Part shown: one piece after another, positions 22,970 through 34,810 of the stretch
Position numbering within the stretch: position 1 is the stretch's first letter
Layout of the letters: each line of letters opens with the position of its first letter
Assembly (NCBI GenBank): GCA_032718865.1
Contig: JALUTQ010000003.1
Location: forward strand, 588,001-652,000
DNA: 64,000 bases
Source of the DNA: Tilletia caries
Lineage: Eukaryota > Basidiomycota > Exobasidiomycetes > Tilletiales > Tilletiaceae
Reading direction: 5' to 3'
Notes under the pieces: model-generated
The model's database searches: none
What the model was told of the DNA's origin: nothing
Seen by the model: the letters and a program-made list of their open reading frames with translations, nothing else
Made by a program: the position numbers and the translations under genes

Positions 22970-25963
22970 TCAGTCCTTCCGCCGAATGAGGTTGTGGAGC
23001 ATATCAAAGCTGTTCCCATCCGGCTGAAGATCGATCCACCTGCCCTTCTCCCGCTCCGCCTTGGCTCCGGCTCCCGACGAGTCCGAGTCTCCCCACGCTC
23101 CCGCACTCGCCGTCGTTAGCGTCGAGCTGGCATGAACAGAGCGGAGGAAGCCGTAGTCGGACGAGATGCCGACGATCCGGATGGGCGTGGGCGGTTCGGT
23201 GTCGGCGAGGGTTGCCAGTTGGTTCCTGCCGCAGATCCGGTCCAGAGAAAAGGGAGGTACAGTGTGGTGAGTGAACAGGGGGCGTTGGAAGCAGGGAGAG
23301 AGAGGGGTTAAGGAGTCTCGACTCACGAGTGTAGCCACACCTCCCTGTACGCCTCCAAGAAGGGCTGGAAACTACCCGCCTGCTCGAAGACGCTCCACAG
23401 CCGCTCAAAGGTGGCCAGGACGCCGCCGCCGAAGTCTTCCTGGCTCAGGATGGGCAAGGTGGGCTCGTTGCGCTCGACGGCGGTGCTGTTGGCTGCTAAG
23501 ATCAGGTCCGAGATCGAGGTCGTCGGGCGACGGTTCAGGACATTGACACCACAGCCTTGGAGCGAGGTGGGAAAAGGAAAATGAGAGTCAGTTCAATCGA
23601 GGTACAGAACAAGCTTGGATCGCAGGGTTTGGGGAAGGCGAAGTTCAGTCAAATGAGAAAGTAAGTGAAAACTCACCAACGACGAGCATGAACTCGTTAT
23701 CTGCAAATTGGCTATTGACCAAGATTCCGCCCAGCTTGGCATACCGCTTCCCGTCCTTCACGAACGTCCCCTTCCTCTCGCCCAGCCCCAACGCCGCCAT
23801 CGACGCCTCCAACCCCTGCTCGTCCTCCTCTACCTCCGCATAAAGATCATTCGGCCACTTAATCCGAACCTTCTCCCCGACCCGCCTCCCAAACGCACTC
23901 CTCACCTCCTCCTCCTCCCCCTCCCCTGATGAACCGGCAGGCAAGACAACCCCACTCCGAAGCGCAAGGACGACAGCGAGTGCGGCAAGGTACTGCACGA
24001 AGACGATGTAGGGCGCCGCAGAGACGGGAAGTCGGAGGACGAGGGAGAACTGGAAACAGCCCAGGGGCGAGATCCAGGCGTTCTTGCCGCGACCGCGGCC
24101 GGAGACTTGATGGGTTGCGATGCTGGTGAAGCCGGTGGGTACGGTGCGGAGGAGTTTGAAGTTTCTGTGTTGGTGTGTGCCGAGGAAAGGGAGGGAGGGA
24201 GGGAGGGAGGGAGGAAGAGGTTTTGGACTCAGCATTCATGCGGGATGTTGGGCAACGAGTACAATGAAAAATATCAACGCAGAAACTCACTTGTCAAGCA
24301 TGGTCTGCGTGCTAGTCACGACCTGCCCATACATAACCTCATCCCCCAACCGCGCGCCTCCCCTGCCCCAGCGCGCAGGACCCGCCTGAATGCCAGCGAG
24401 CAACGAAGACTGCTGCTGCTGCTGCTGCTGATGTTGGAGCAGGGAAGTGATGCGCTCCCGTCCGCGGCGGAGCGCAGCGAGGTACGCAAATACGTCGAAA
24501 TGGGGCGCCAGGTGCCGGATCTGCTCTTGTGTGGACGCGTCTGGAGCTTCGGCTGGGATGGGGACGATGTATTTCGGGACGGAGTGCAGGTCGGGTTCGG
24601 CTTCGGCTTCGACGCTTTCTGTCGCCGTTCCAGCTGCTGCTGCTGCTGAGGATGAGGAGGAAGGGGGTCCGTGTGGGACGTAATCGTCGTATGTGGCCTG
24701 TAAAGTCGCCAGCCACAGTGCATCTGCGTCCGACGGGCTCCCGTCCTCGCGCGTGGTGCCGGAGCGAATCGTGTGGGCGGAAAGGATGTGTAAGGTGTCA
24801 TTACCGTCGACGATGGTAAAAGCCGGTTGGCCAAGTTGATCCTTCGCCAAGAGAGCCGCGACCGAAGACAAGTGTTTGACCGTCGGGCCCTTGGTCGAAG
24901 TCGAGGCTCGCTGTAACTTGGCAAGCAAGTTGGGGAGATCGGGCGAGGCTAGCAGAAGTGGCGTCAGTCGTGGGGGGTCTGTGATCGAGGGTGGCATGAT
25001 GGGGGACTCTGGAGGCTGCTGCACAGACGCTGGTCGATCGCTGTCCAGACTTCGAGGAGCGTCCACTTTGAGGCCGAGCAGGGCCAAATGTCGACCAAAG
25101 ACGGCGAGTCGGACTACCTCAGCGCGTTCGAGGTCCGACATGATCGAAGCATCCTCCTTGCTCGGTGATGTTCCATCATGCTGTACACTTTCGGAAAAGT
25201 ACACAGACATTGTCGACAATGGGAATTCGGGATGGACGCCGTACAGAAGCGCTTTCCCGGCACCGACTTGACAGAGCACGGCTGCAGCTTGGCCTGCAAA
25301 TTTGGGTTTTTGATCAGAGGAGGAGGAGGAGGCTTGAGTGAGGACGGGGTCGGAGTGTGAGTATCGAGCGAGGACGTCGACTCCTTTCGATTTGTACAAA
25401 TCGGCCTGTAGGAACGCCCCACCGCCGTTATATTGACACTTGAAAGAGTCCATACTGGCGAACATATCCCGATTTTTCGGATCTTCGCCGAGCTCGAGCT
25501 CAAGATCGATGAGACGGGCTCCCGCATCGGACTCGTACACGAAGCCAGGGTAGACCGTCCCCACGCATTCGGCCGGGAAGAATCGAAATGCCGGCCGATC
25601 ACCGATGACCTCCATCGGCGTACCCGGTTCGAAGACGCAACGCGACGACGCGAAGTACGCCCCCGCGCATATGCCCAGGAACTTGCCTCCCGCATGTACG
25701 AATCTCGCAATCTCCTCAGCGGCCGTACCGGACTGGGATTGGGATTGAAGTTGGAAGCGTTCCGCGAGCGAGGACAGGTATGGCAGGTCGCGTCCGCCGG
25801 GGAGGACGAAGAGGGCGGTGTAAGATTGCCATGGTTCGAGGGCGATTTGCCTTGCGTTGATGGTCTGGACGTCGTATGCTGCTAGGAGACGACGGAGGGA
25901 GCGGAGGGTGTGTTGGAGGGCGGAGTGGGAGACGCCTGGGCCGTCGTACACGAGCACGTTCAT
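22970..25963 (-). CDS. BPL1: Biotin--[protein] ligase
   Basis: Attaches biotin to carboxylases (acetyl-CoA and pyruvate carboxylase) through a biotinyl-AMP intermediate. Inferred exons on the minus strand: 25963-24291, 24164-23677, 23555-23327 and 23225-22970, about 881 residues. The ATG at 25963 gives MNVLVYDGPG, the usual fungal Bpl1 start. The N-terminal half is a glutamine-amidotransferase-like domain (FVLPGGRDLPY, GGKFLGICAGAYF). The catalytic domain has GRGRGKNAWISPLG, IKWPNDLY and KLGGILVNSQF, continuing as GCGVNVLN after an intron, then WLHS/NQ and the C-terminal cap (IRIVGISSDYG). A poly-Gln tract coded by CAG repeats lies at about 24410-24433. An in-frame upstream ATG at 26056 exists but extends beyond conserved sequence. 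The 3' end is duplicated at 16391-18103. Confidence 0.93.
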
Positions 25964-26126
25964 GGTCAGATGCCTTCTGTCTATGGGAAGGGAAAGAACG
26001 CAGACGGTGGGAGGGGGAGGATCAGCGGGAAGCACACGGGGAGAGAAGCAGCCCACTCGGTCCGGTCAGTGTATGTATTTGAGATCTTCGTCCGTTCGAG
26101 CTTCGAGGTGATGGAGATGAGTCGAA

Positions 26127-26167
26127 ACCACCATCATCACCACCACCACCACCACCACCACCACCAC
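26127..26167. repeat. (CAC/ATC)n microsatellite upstream of BPL1
   Basis: CACCATCATCACCACC-type triplets, about 40 bp, between the BPL1 start and the LINE reading frame beginning at 26245. It could be a flank of the LINE insertion; no TSD was found. Confidence 0.7.
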
Positions 26168-26321
26168 CGAACCTCCAGATAGCAAGAAAAAACAAGAAAA
26201 GAGTCCACATTCCTCCCCAATTCTGAGGCCTTCGCTCTGCCCCCATGGTGCTGACGCGCAAGGCCTGCCCGGCTACCGAGTGCGCCGGTTCGACATTCGC
26301 TCACCTCGGGTCACACCTGCG

Positions 26322-28107
26322 CAGTGGTCGGCGTGACTATGTGACATTTAGACTTACTACCTGACTTAAAGTCAAAGTCTAGACTTTTTTGTGACTTTGA
26401 CTTTGTGACTTATAATGTGACTTAGACTTAGACTTTTTTTTGGTCGGCGCAGACTTAAAGTCCAAAAAGTCTACTAAGTCTCGACCGAAAATCACCTTTA
26501 AAACTGACCTACCACGGCCAAACATGAATCTGTCATCTGCAAATGGCCATCGATAATCATTTTCGACATCTACGAGCGATACGTGGTGTTTAAATTTCGC
26601 GTGAAAATAAGTCGTCAATAAGTCGCTTAGTCCGACTAAAGTCAGACTGTAAGTCTTCAGAATGACTTAAGTCAGGACTTATGTCAGACTTTATGTCACA
26701 TTTAGTCCTTTATCAGACTTTAAGTCTGACAATAAGTCAGTAAGTCGCATTACAGATGTAAGAGTGGCAGTGCATTGCTACGTGTTTCTACTAAGCAGGA
26801 GGCTTCTCATCACTGTGATGCTCGGGAAACAAGGGTAGGGGGTCCGCATCTTTCCTGTCGAGGCCATAGAATCGATCATTCAAGACCTGATCCATAGTTG
26901 GTCGCCGATCCGGATTCCGGATCCAGAACCAGCACGAATCCCAGAAAGCGGATGAGTCCCGCATAATTGAAGGTGTGCAAGGCAAGACGTTCTGCCAAAG
27001 AGCTTGAAGTGGTACTGCCGTCGGAGTTGAAGAATCGATGTTTACCCCGCCAGAGAGAGTTGTACGGCATCTGATCGTCCGGTAAAGCGCCAGGAAAAGA
27101 GTCCGAGCCTGGCCAGAGTTCCACGCCCATCCGTCCCAGGTCTCTCACCTGTTGACACAACAGTTCGTGCGGGCGCCCCGCGTACCAGAGCGGCTGACCA
27201 TTCGGTGGAGCTCTTCCCAGCACAGACGCGTTGTCGGATCCTGGACTGTGGGCTGGATTACGTGTGACAAAGGAGTTAGAACGACGTACTGCTGGGAGCG
27301 GAGGAGGGGAAGGGTGTTTCTGCTCACGAGTCGCTTGAGGATTTCGCCCGGGACCTGCGGGGATTCGGGGTCGTCCCGGTTCAGGGACTGCTGACATTCT
27401 TGTGAGAATTCCGACCATCGCTGGCTCTGGTTCGGAGGAAGGCCAAGCTCTTCTAACTGCAGCTGGAAGGGACCAACTCCAAGATCTCCAAAGGTGTGTT
27501 GTCCGAAGATGTCGAAAATGACGGGGTCTGTTTCCCTTGGCCCTTGGGTCGGGTTGAGAGCCCGACATCGGTGGTCGTTGAGGGGTGGGTGGGGCTGTGG
27601 GAAGAAAGGGATAGTGGTCGAAGGGTGCACGGGAAGAGGGAAGTGACTGGTTGCTGGTGAGGAAGATGATGGGGCTGCCTATTCAGGAGCTGCTGGAACC
27701 GGCGTGAGAAGCAGACGTGTGAAAAAAAACGACCTTGTGACTTAGACTTTTTACCGTTGAAAGTCACATGATCGGAGACTTGGGGATTTTAAAGTCTGGA
27801 AAAAGTCAGGTGACCGTGGGACTTTGAGAAATGAGACTTTCAGTCGTGACTGTAAGTCTGACTTTTTTGACTTTAAGTCGGAACATTAGATCATCCGGGA
27901 TATGTGACTTTTGCTACGACTGTAAGTCTGACTTTAAGTCGGAAAGTCTCTGCTTCTCGCTCGAGAAAAAAAACGATGTGACTTAAGTCAGACTTGGCAA
28001 CTTAAGTCCGACTTAGACTTGACTTTCTGAAAATTTCTAAAATGTGACTTAGACTTTGACTTAGACTTTTTGAAAAAATAGCGACTTAAAGTCAGTGCCG
28101 ACCACTG
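26322..28107. mobile_element. hAT element A, 1,786 bp, 8-bp TSD, carries a kinase remnant
   Basis: Terminal inverted repeats CAGTGGTCGGC and its complement; TSD CACCTGCG at 26314-26321 and 28108-28115. Both subterminal regions (26340-26760 and 27720-28100) are saturated with GACTT/AAGTC words. No transposase is inside; the middle holds CDK-like kinase sequence on the minus strand. Insertion is within a zinc finger of the R2-like LINE and its removal restores that frame. Eight-base TSD and the CAGTG-type end define hAT. Confidence 0.92.
26791..27630 (-). pseudogene. CDK-like protein kinase C-lobe remnant inside hAT element A
   Basis: Minus-strand frames contain CQQVRDLGRMGVELWPGSD..LPDDQMP, which resembles the CDK segment around LGTP..WPG..LPD, then LIRFLGFVLVLDP in one frame and NPDRRPTMDQVLNDRFYG in another. 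The latter is kinase subdomain XI with its conserved Arg. The switch between the last two coincides with a 7-bp tandem duplication (TCCGGAT twice, 26909-26922). I cannot find a G-loop, HRD or DFG region, so only the C-lobe is present. It is not a close copy of the kinase in hAT B, which suggests an independent or old acquisition. Confidence 0.6.
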
Positions 28108-31070
28108 CACCTGCGACATTGGCACAGCAGCGGTAAGGCCTCGCGGCTGACCGAAGAGCAACTCGCCAGTATTGGATGCGTCGAGTGTCGCGCTGGTGGA
28201 CACTACTACGGGCGTGGCGCGGATGGTCTCCCCAACGATCATAACTGCAGCTGCTCGACCTGCGGTGCCGACTTGGGTCGCGGCCGTCCTCTTCCTCACC
28301 AGTGTTCCTCCGCATCTGCACCTATCTCTCAAGACGCCATGGACGAGGCAGACGTAGCGGCTTTACTCGGCGGCAGTGCACCTCCTTCTACCGCAGTTCC
28401 GATCCCGTCCACTATCTCCTCGGCCCCGGTTGACAGCTTGTCGGATGAGGATGCGCTCAAGGAGTTCACTTTGCTGCTCGATATGGCGAAAACGACACTC
28501 TCAACCGGCCTGGTCAAAGATTGGAGAGCCTTGTGCAAGAAACTCGCTCAGGCCTACATCCTCAACCCGTGCAACCGCACCTTGTTGGACGTTCTCGGCG
28601 CCCCCAAGATTGCGCTTGCTCGGCTCCGATCCCCTCGGCCTCAGCACAAGATTGGCGCCCGTATTCACAGCTATCCGGATACACCCCGCCCTCCGCCTCG
28701 AACCCGCTCGAAGGGTCCTAGTTCCGACCGCCAAGTTCCTGAACTTGTGCATCGCCAACTCAAGAAGGGTTACGCGCGGCGCGCGGCACGACTCAAGAGT
28801 CCTCCGTGCGGAATCGTCAATTGCGCCGCTCACGGACGACATCATTGCCCAGCTCCGCAATAAGCACCCCAAGGGCCCTGCGGATGCGTTCGCGGCGGAA
28901 GGTCGGAATCCGCGTGACCGCGTCAACATCAGCTGGCCACGCAAAATCTTGACGTCTTAGGTGCCTTCAAGTCTTTCAATCGTGAGGTCAGCGGAGGCTG
29001 CTCAGGTTGGACTCAACCTCTCCTCAAAATTTCCTTGGAGGAAGCCGCCTTCGTCGAGTTTGTTCAGCTCCTCTGTCGCCAGATGGCGTTGGGGAATGCT
29101 CCCGGACAATCTCTACTTGGTGCGGCTGCTCTTACTCCTCTCAACAAACAAGGGGGTGGAGTACGGCCCATTGCAGCCGGCGAACTCTTGTACCGCCTCT
29201 GCGCCAAGGTCCTGTTGAAGTCGCTTCCTCCGGCTAATGCGTTGCTCCCCTCGCAGCTCGGTGTGGGCTCTCCCGGCGGTGTGGAACCGATTGTGCGCCT
29301 CCTGGAGCGATTTGTGGACGAGGTAGAGGGAGAAGGTGAATTTGAATTTCTCATTTTGCTCGACTTCTCCAATGCTTTCAACGCGTTGTGTCGAGCTGCG
29401 ATGAGTAAAGCCATTCTCAAGCATTGCAACAATCTCCACCGCTTCGCCAAATGGCGCTACAACAGCCCCTGTCCCCTCTTCTTCAACGGTTGCGCCCCGG
29501 ATCAACCTCTCCTCTCCTCCCAAGGCCTCCCCCAGGGTGATCCGTTCGGTCCCCTGTTCTTCTCGGTCACGGTGAGGGACCTCGCGGCGGAGCTGCAAGA
29601 GTTCCTAGGTGAAGATGCGCTGCTCGTTTGCTACTTCGACGACTGGACCATCCTGGCCAAACGCCCCGGAGTTCTCGAACGAGTCAAAGCTTTGTTTGCA
29701 GCCAAGGAGGCGGAAGGTCAGACTTGTGGGCTTGCGCTGAGTAGCGGCAAGTGCAAGGAGATGAGCAGGGAAGAGGTACGCACAGAAGGAGTACAGGTGC
29801 TTGGGACGATGATTGGGGGTGTGGCGCCGCGGGCGCGGTTTCTCGCGGAGAAGATCCGAGAAGAAGTCGAGGTTCTCGGTCGTTTGCGGTCGTTGGGACG
29901 TCAGGATGCGCTGCTCCTTCTTACAAAATCAATTCAGCACACCCTGCGTCATCTCCTCCGGACGCTCAGTACCGACGGCATCGATTCTCATTGGAACGAA
30001 CTGGACAACGCGCTGCACGAGGCGCTGGTGTTCCTTCGCGGGTCCACTGCACACAACAAAGAGGTCGATCGAATCTTGTTCTCGCTGCCGGCGCGTCTCG
30101 GGGGCTGCGCGGTCCCTCAGTTTGCGGATATCGCTCCCCACGCCAGGGACTCTATGCGCATGGAATCGGATCACACCCTGGCTATCCGCCAGTTGCTCCG
30201 TCCCTACACGTCGCCCGCGTTTCCTAGGCCTTCCTCCTTGGATGATGACGCAGAAGAAGAGCGGGGTCCTCGGCAGCGGGACCGGCTCAAGCAGGTCTGG
30301 ACGGGGATGCTCGTCAGCCTCGCAGTCAGCTCGGATGATTATCCTCCCCTCCTTCCCATCGACCAACTCATCTCGGTGCTCGGCCACCGCTCGCCTCTTG
30401 GCCGCCGCTGGCTCTCAGTCTTCCCTTTCGACATCAACACAGCATTATCTGATCGGGAAATTCAAGTGGGCCTGCAGCCCTGCAGCTTCGTACCTTGCAG
30501 CCGATGCACAATCTTTGCTGCTTGGATTGCGGACTGCGAGCCCCGCATGGCCACGACCAAGGCTCGGCAACTATCTTCACTATGTAACTATGATAACTAT
30601 ATAGTTATAACTAATAGTGATAACTTGACTATACTTTGGGCGGCGGAGCCGCCTAGAAAAAATAGTGGCTATAACTATCTCAGATCGGCGCGGAGTGACT
30701 AATAGTTATGATAGTTATGCCTTTATGCGGCGGACGCGCAGTCCACTTGGGCAGGCCGAGATAGCTACTAGATAGTGGTTACCCAGTAGCTGCCTAGTAG
30801 CTGGGAGTCACTCCTTGCCACTAGTAGTAGCTATCTTACCTAGCCACTAGCCTCATCAACTGACGAGCGACTGCTAGTCGATCCGAGTAGCTCTAGTTCG
30901 CTGGCTGTGGCTAGGAGTCGCTTTCTCAGTACTGCCGCCGCCCTGCCTCAATCAATCCCTCATCTCATGCGCAGGCGCTCCCACCTTGCATCCACCACCT
31001 CCCTTCCATGGATGGCTCATTCTGATGTCTTCCAGCACCGCTCCACCACATCGTCGCACCGAAGAACGTG

Positions 31071-33413
31071 ATGGTGTCCTACCGCGAGCTGTCCAAGGAG
31101 CCATACTGTGCGCTCTCGGCTCAGAACATCAAAGTTATTCGCGCGTACGGACAGAAACAATGCTGGCCTGATCAATCCTACGATTTCGACGACATCCAAG
31201 CCCGACTGTTCTCGAGACCAGATTCCCCCGCCTCGCGGTGTATTGCCTCACTATGGGCCGCCTACCGCGATTTCGACCTTCTCCAGCTCCCGGTGGACGT
31301 CAGAGGGGCTGGTCCGTACGGAACGATGGGAGAAGAATGTCTGGCGCAGGCCGCATGTCAAGAATTCCTCACCCTCGACAGTACGGATCCCGAACGCGCT
31401 CGGCGTCTTGCTCTTCTCGCCGTTACGGAGCTAGCTGAGCTTCTCCTATCGTCGGACACCGGATTTCCTTTGGCCACCGTCCGACGGTCGATTTTCGATG
31501 GTATCCTGTACGGACGAGTCATGTTTCGCATACTTCCCTTAGCCGTGCTCTCCCGCCGCGACTCGCCAAGACCCAACTCCTTTTACGACATCATGGATCA
31601 CGACGCAGATCCATCCGATCCGGTTTCCCCTTCGCAACCGGATTGCGGTTACGATTTCGACAACTCTTCCGCGCCAGACGTGTTCCTAACCCCGCCTGCC
31701 CCCCCGACCGTCTCCCCCTCCGTCCGTCGTTCCTGCCTCCCCGAAGCCGCTGGTCCGACTCGTTCCGACCAACCTCCCAAGGCAACGTTCGAGGCTGGCC
31801 CGTCGAATGCGGCTGCGACGGCAACCCCGGAGATTGCGGACGACTTAACTATAGTCCCAACCCTGGCCACCGCGGCGGGCTGCGATGCATCCTCGGAACG
31901 GGCGAACATCGACACGTCCACCGACCTCGTTGCGCTTCGGAAGCGGGAGGCCTGGATGAAGGTCGCGTTAGCCGCCGCTTTTCGTAAAGGGTATGTTCTA
32001 GCTGAAGAACTTTGGGATCCTTCCGAAGGAGGGGTGGGTCGGATTATCTTCCCTCCGTCATCGACGGAGCTCGCTGCTATCCACGAATTGAGTGGTCAGA
32101 TGGACGTGATGGATGCAGACACGACCGAGGCGGCGATTGGCGAGCCTGGGGTTACCGAGTCCACAGGTTCCGACGGGGCGACTCTCCGCGTGATGGTCGA
32201 AGTTGGCGTTTCTCCTCCCTCGCGGATGATAGGGTCCCCACCTCACTGGGTCGCGCAGCCGTCTTGGCTTCCCATCAGCATCTGCTCCCCCGCTGTGGCC
32301 AATAACTACGGCCCACTTTATCAACCCTTCGACCCACCGCCCTACTACCAAAGCTTCGGTCGATACGAGCAGGGCGATCGCATCGGCGCCGGCGTACATG
32401 GGCAAGTGTACAGATGCCGGGATCGCCTCACTCAACAGGTTGTCGCTGTCAAGTGGTCGAAATGCGAGGAAGCCAGACGGCCTCCGAATTCGACGCTACG
32501 GGAGATCAGCGCGCTGAAACGACTGCAACACAAGAGCATCATGTACTTGCATGCGGTAGTGTACGACGGCATCGGAATCGGTCTCGTCTTCGGATTGGCT
32601 CAGCAAGATCTACGGGCGGTCATCAATCTGCGTGGCCGCGGATCTCTCAACGTCCCTCTCATCAAGCTGTATATGCGCCAGCTCCTGGAGGGGTTGGCAT
32701 ACCTCCACGAACAAGTGAGTATCACTACGTCTTGTAACCTGGTTTCCGATCCTCTTCATACTGATGGCACACAACTTCGTGAACGTCTTCGCCACTAGAA
32801 GTACGTGCATCTGGACATCAAACCAGAGAACATCCTTTTGAATGCCGATCATCGCCTGAGGATCACGGACTTTGGTCTGGCCCGCCGGGCGGGTCCAGCA
32901 GGTGGTCAGAGGTCCGTTGTCACGATGTCGTATCGTCCTCCTGAGGTGTTCTTTCGTACACCCACCTTCACCTCGGCCGTTGACGTATTCTCGGCAGGCG
33001 TTGTACTGGCAGAAATTTTGGGTTCAGTACCATGGAGCCAGTCCGCGTGGCAACCTCTGCCTTGCTTCCAACACATGCTGGAATACCTAGGGTGTGGACC
33101 TGGAGAGGTATGGCCCGGCGCGGATAACAACCCCGGTGTCTGGCATGGCGACGATGTCGTGGGAGACGAGCCGATGCTCCTCGCCAAGAAAGGCCGGATA
33201 CGGTTCCAACCACGTCCTCGGCGTATCCCGCAAGACCTGCGGTGTGTCTTCGACCATGCTGGAGACCTTCTCAAGCTCGTTGATAAGTGCCTAGAAGTCG
33301 ATCCAGAGCTTAGGCCGCGAGCGAAGCATCTGCTTCGGGCCCATCCTGCATTCCAGCGGGACCCTAAACCGGCCGTTTTCGGTGTGCGTCCAGCTGTTGG
33401 CAGTATTGTATAA
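31071..33413 (+). CDS. CDK-like serine/threonine protein kinase carried by hAT element B
   Basis: Two exons, 31071-32714 and 32799-33413, about 752 residues. The first 440 residues match nothing I know and are Ser/Pro-rich in the middle. The kinase domain starts with GDRIGAGVHGQVYR (G-loop), VAVKW (Lys), and PNSTLREISALKRL, which resembles the PSTAIRE helix of CDKs with its Glu. After the intron come VHLDIKPENILL (HLD in place of HRD), ITDFGLA, and SYRPPEVFF (activation segment end). CFQHMLEYLGCGPGEVWPG resembles the CDK LGTP..WPG segment, and PELRPRAKHLL gives the subdomain XI Arg. All catalytic residues are present, so activity is plausible. The GTG before the ATG is not used. It sits between the hAT left end and the zinc-finger-like gene, in the same direction. 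Confidence 0.85.
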
Positions 33414-33910
33414 CAGAGGCATACCTTCGAAGCATAGAACTTGAGCTGGTCTGTTCGATACAGCCATTGACTGCGACTTGTAGTGGCTAAACGGTGTGAA
33501 CTTGTGGCATACAGTCACCGAATGTGACTAGTAGCAGCTTGCCAGCTTTACGGAACCCGCAAAACTTCTCGTCACTTCTAGCCTTAGATTGGTGATATAG
33601 CTGCTACCAGTCGCAGGTAGTCGCAAGTAGTAGCTATTCTAGTCACTACTAGTTACAGGGAGTGCTTAGTAGCCGCTAGTTTGCACCTGGAGAAGTGAAA
33701 AGATCATGTAATTGATTCCAGCAAAACATTACAACACATGAGTCTCTTCTCATCTTTCCCAACGTCCATCAAGTCTTACCAGTCTTCGACGGCCGTCGAC
33801 AGTCATCGAGACAACGTCATCCGTACACACGCAGTCGTCTATACACACGCCTCTCACGTTGAACAACACGCCTTCAACAGTTCGCCTTGAACAGTCCGCG
33901 CACCGCATCG

Positions 33911-34810
33911 ATGGCTGGACGCGTTCCACGAGATCAACGAGTCGTCTGCGTTGTTCGCAACGAAGGGGGCTGGACGGACACCCTCACGCAAGGGGGCCGG
34001 GTTTATTCGCGAGTGGAAGGAGGAGAACTCGGTGTGGTCCTATCACAAGGTCGACTTCGTCTGGAGGTACCTTCCGACGACGAGGATGCTGCGGGTACTC
34101 ATACCGTTAGCGCAACCGGTCCGCCGAGCTTGTTGAGCTTGTCTCTTCCCCCCGTCGTCAACCCTGGCGCGACAGCGATCACAGGACCCGAAGAAGTGCG
34201 TTCTAACACAGGCAACCTTACCACGCCATACAGCGGTGAAGGAGGAGCAGTTGGAAGCGTACCGAACGACTGCTCGGACGAAGAGGACGTCGCCGCACCT
34301 CCTCCTGGGCAGTCATCCACTACGACCACCGTTCCCAGCCTGGACCTACCTCTGCACGCCGCCCACCTCACCCTTCAAGATGCGCGGAGCCCAGCGGCGC
34401 GACGGGCGCTCAAGGGTACAGCCACTGGTCGAATGACGCAGTGGCACCTTGAAGACGTGGTCGTCTACGACCCCGATACACCTCCAGCGGGGATCAAGAG
34501 GACGAAAGGCAGCAAACGGGCAAAGTTGGACAAGGACGGAAAACAGATCAAGGAGATTTGGCGGTGCCGACGAACAGGATGCGATGCCGTTCGCACGGTG
34601 GATCCCGGAGTGACGAACGTCATGACTCGCCATCGGCCATACTGCCACCAACTGCCCTTCTCCGAGTTGATGCATCGCCCACAGCGCTCATATCAATGCC
34701 TCGGCCATCGGTTCCACCCCTTCCATCCTTCGTCAGACGTCAATCACGTCAGACAAGGGGCGCATTCAAGTTCAACACAATCAACAGAGCATGGCACTTT
34801 CAAACGGTGA
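33911..34810 (+). CDS. Zinc-finger-like protein of unknown function inside hAT element B
   Basis: Single open frame of about 300 residues starting MAGRVPRDQRVV. The middle is Ser/Thr/Pro and acid-rich. The conserved-looking part is MTQWHLEDVVVYDP, a basic stretch (GSKRAKLDKDGKQIK), then IWRCRRTGCDAVRTVD..NVMTRHRPYCH, a Cys-Cys-His-His arrangement like the BED-type finger of the transposase encoded opposite (WQCRLCGG..NLALHL). I infer DNA binding, perhaps to the element's own motif arrays. The last 60 residues after CHQLPF look like read-through, and an intron there is possible. Confidence 0.5.
   Translation: MAGRVPRDQRVVCVVRNEGGWTDTLTQGGRVYSRVEGGELGVVLSQGRLRLEVPSDDEDAAGTHTVSATGPPSLLSLSLPPVVNPGATAITGPEEVRSNTGNLTTPYSGEGGAVGSVPNDCSDEEDVAAPPPGQSSTTTTVPSLDLPLHAAHLTLQDARSPAARRALKGTATGRMTQWHLEDVVVYDPDTPPAGIKRTKGSKRAKLDKDGKQIKEIWRCRRTGCDAVRTVDPGVTNVMTRHRPYCHQLPFSELMHRPQRSYQCLGHRFHPFHPSSDVNHVRQGAHSSSTQSTEHGTFKR

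Noticed and set aside
26127..26167. Possible CRISPR-like or regulatory array at the CAC triplet repeat, and similar dense motifs in hAT elements
   Set aside because: No unique spacers between constant repeats; these are a microsatellite and transposon subterminal motifs in a eukaryotic genome.
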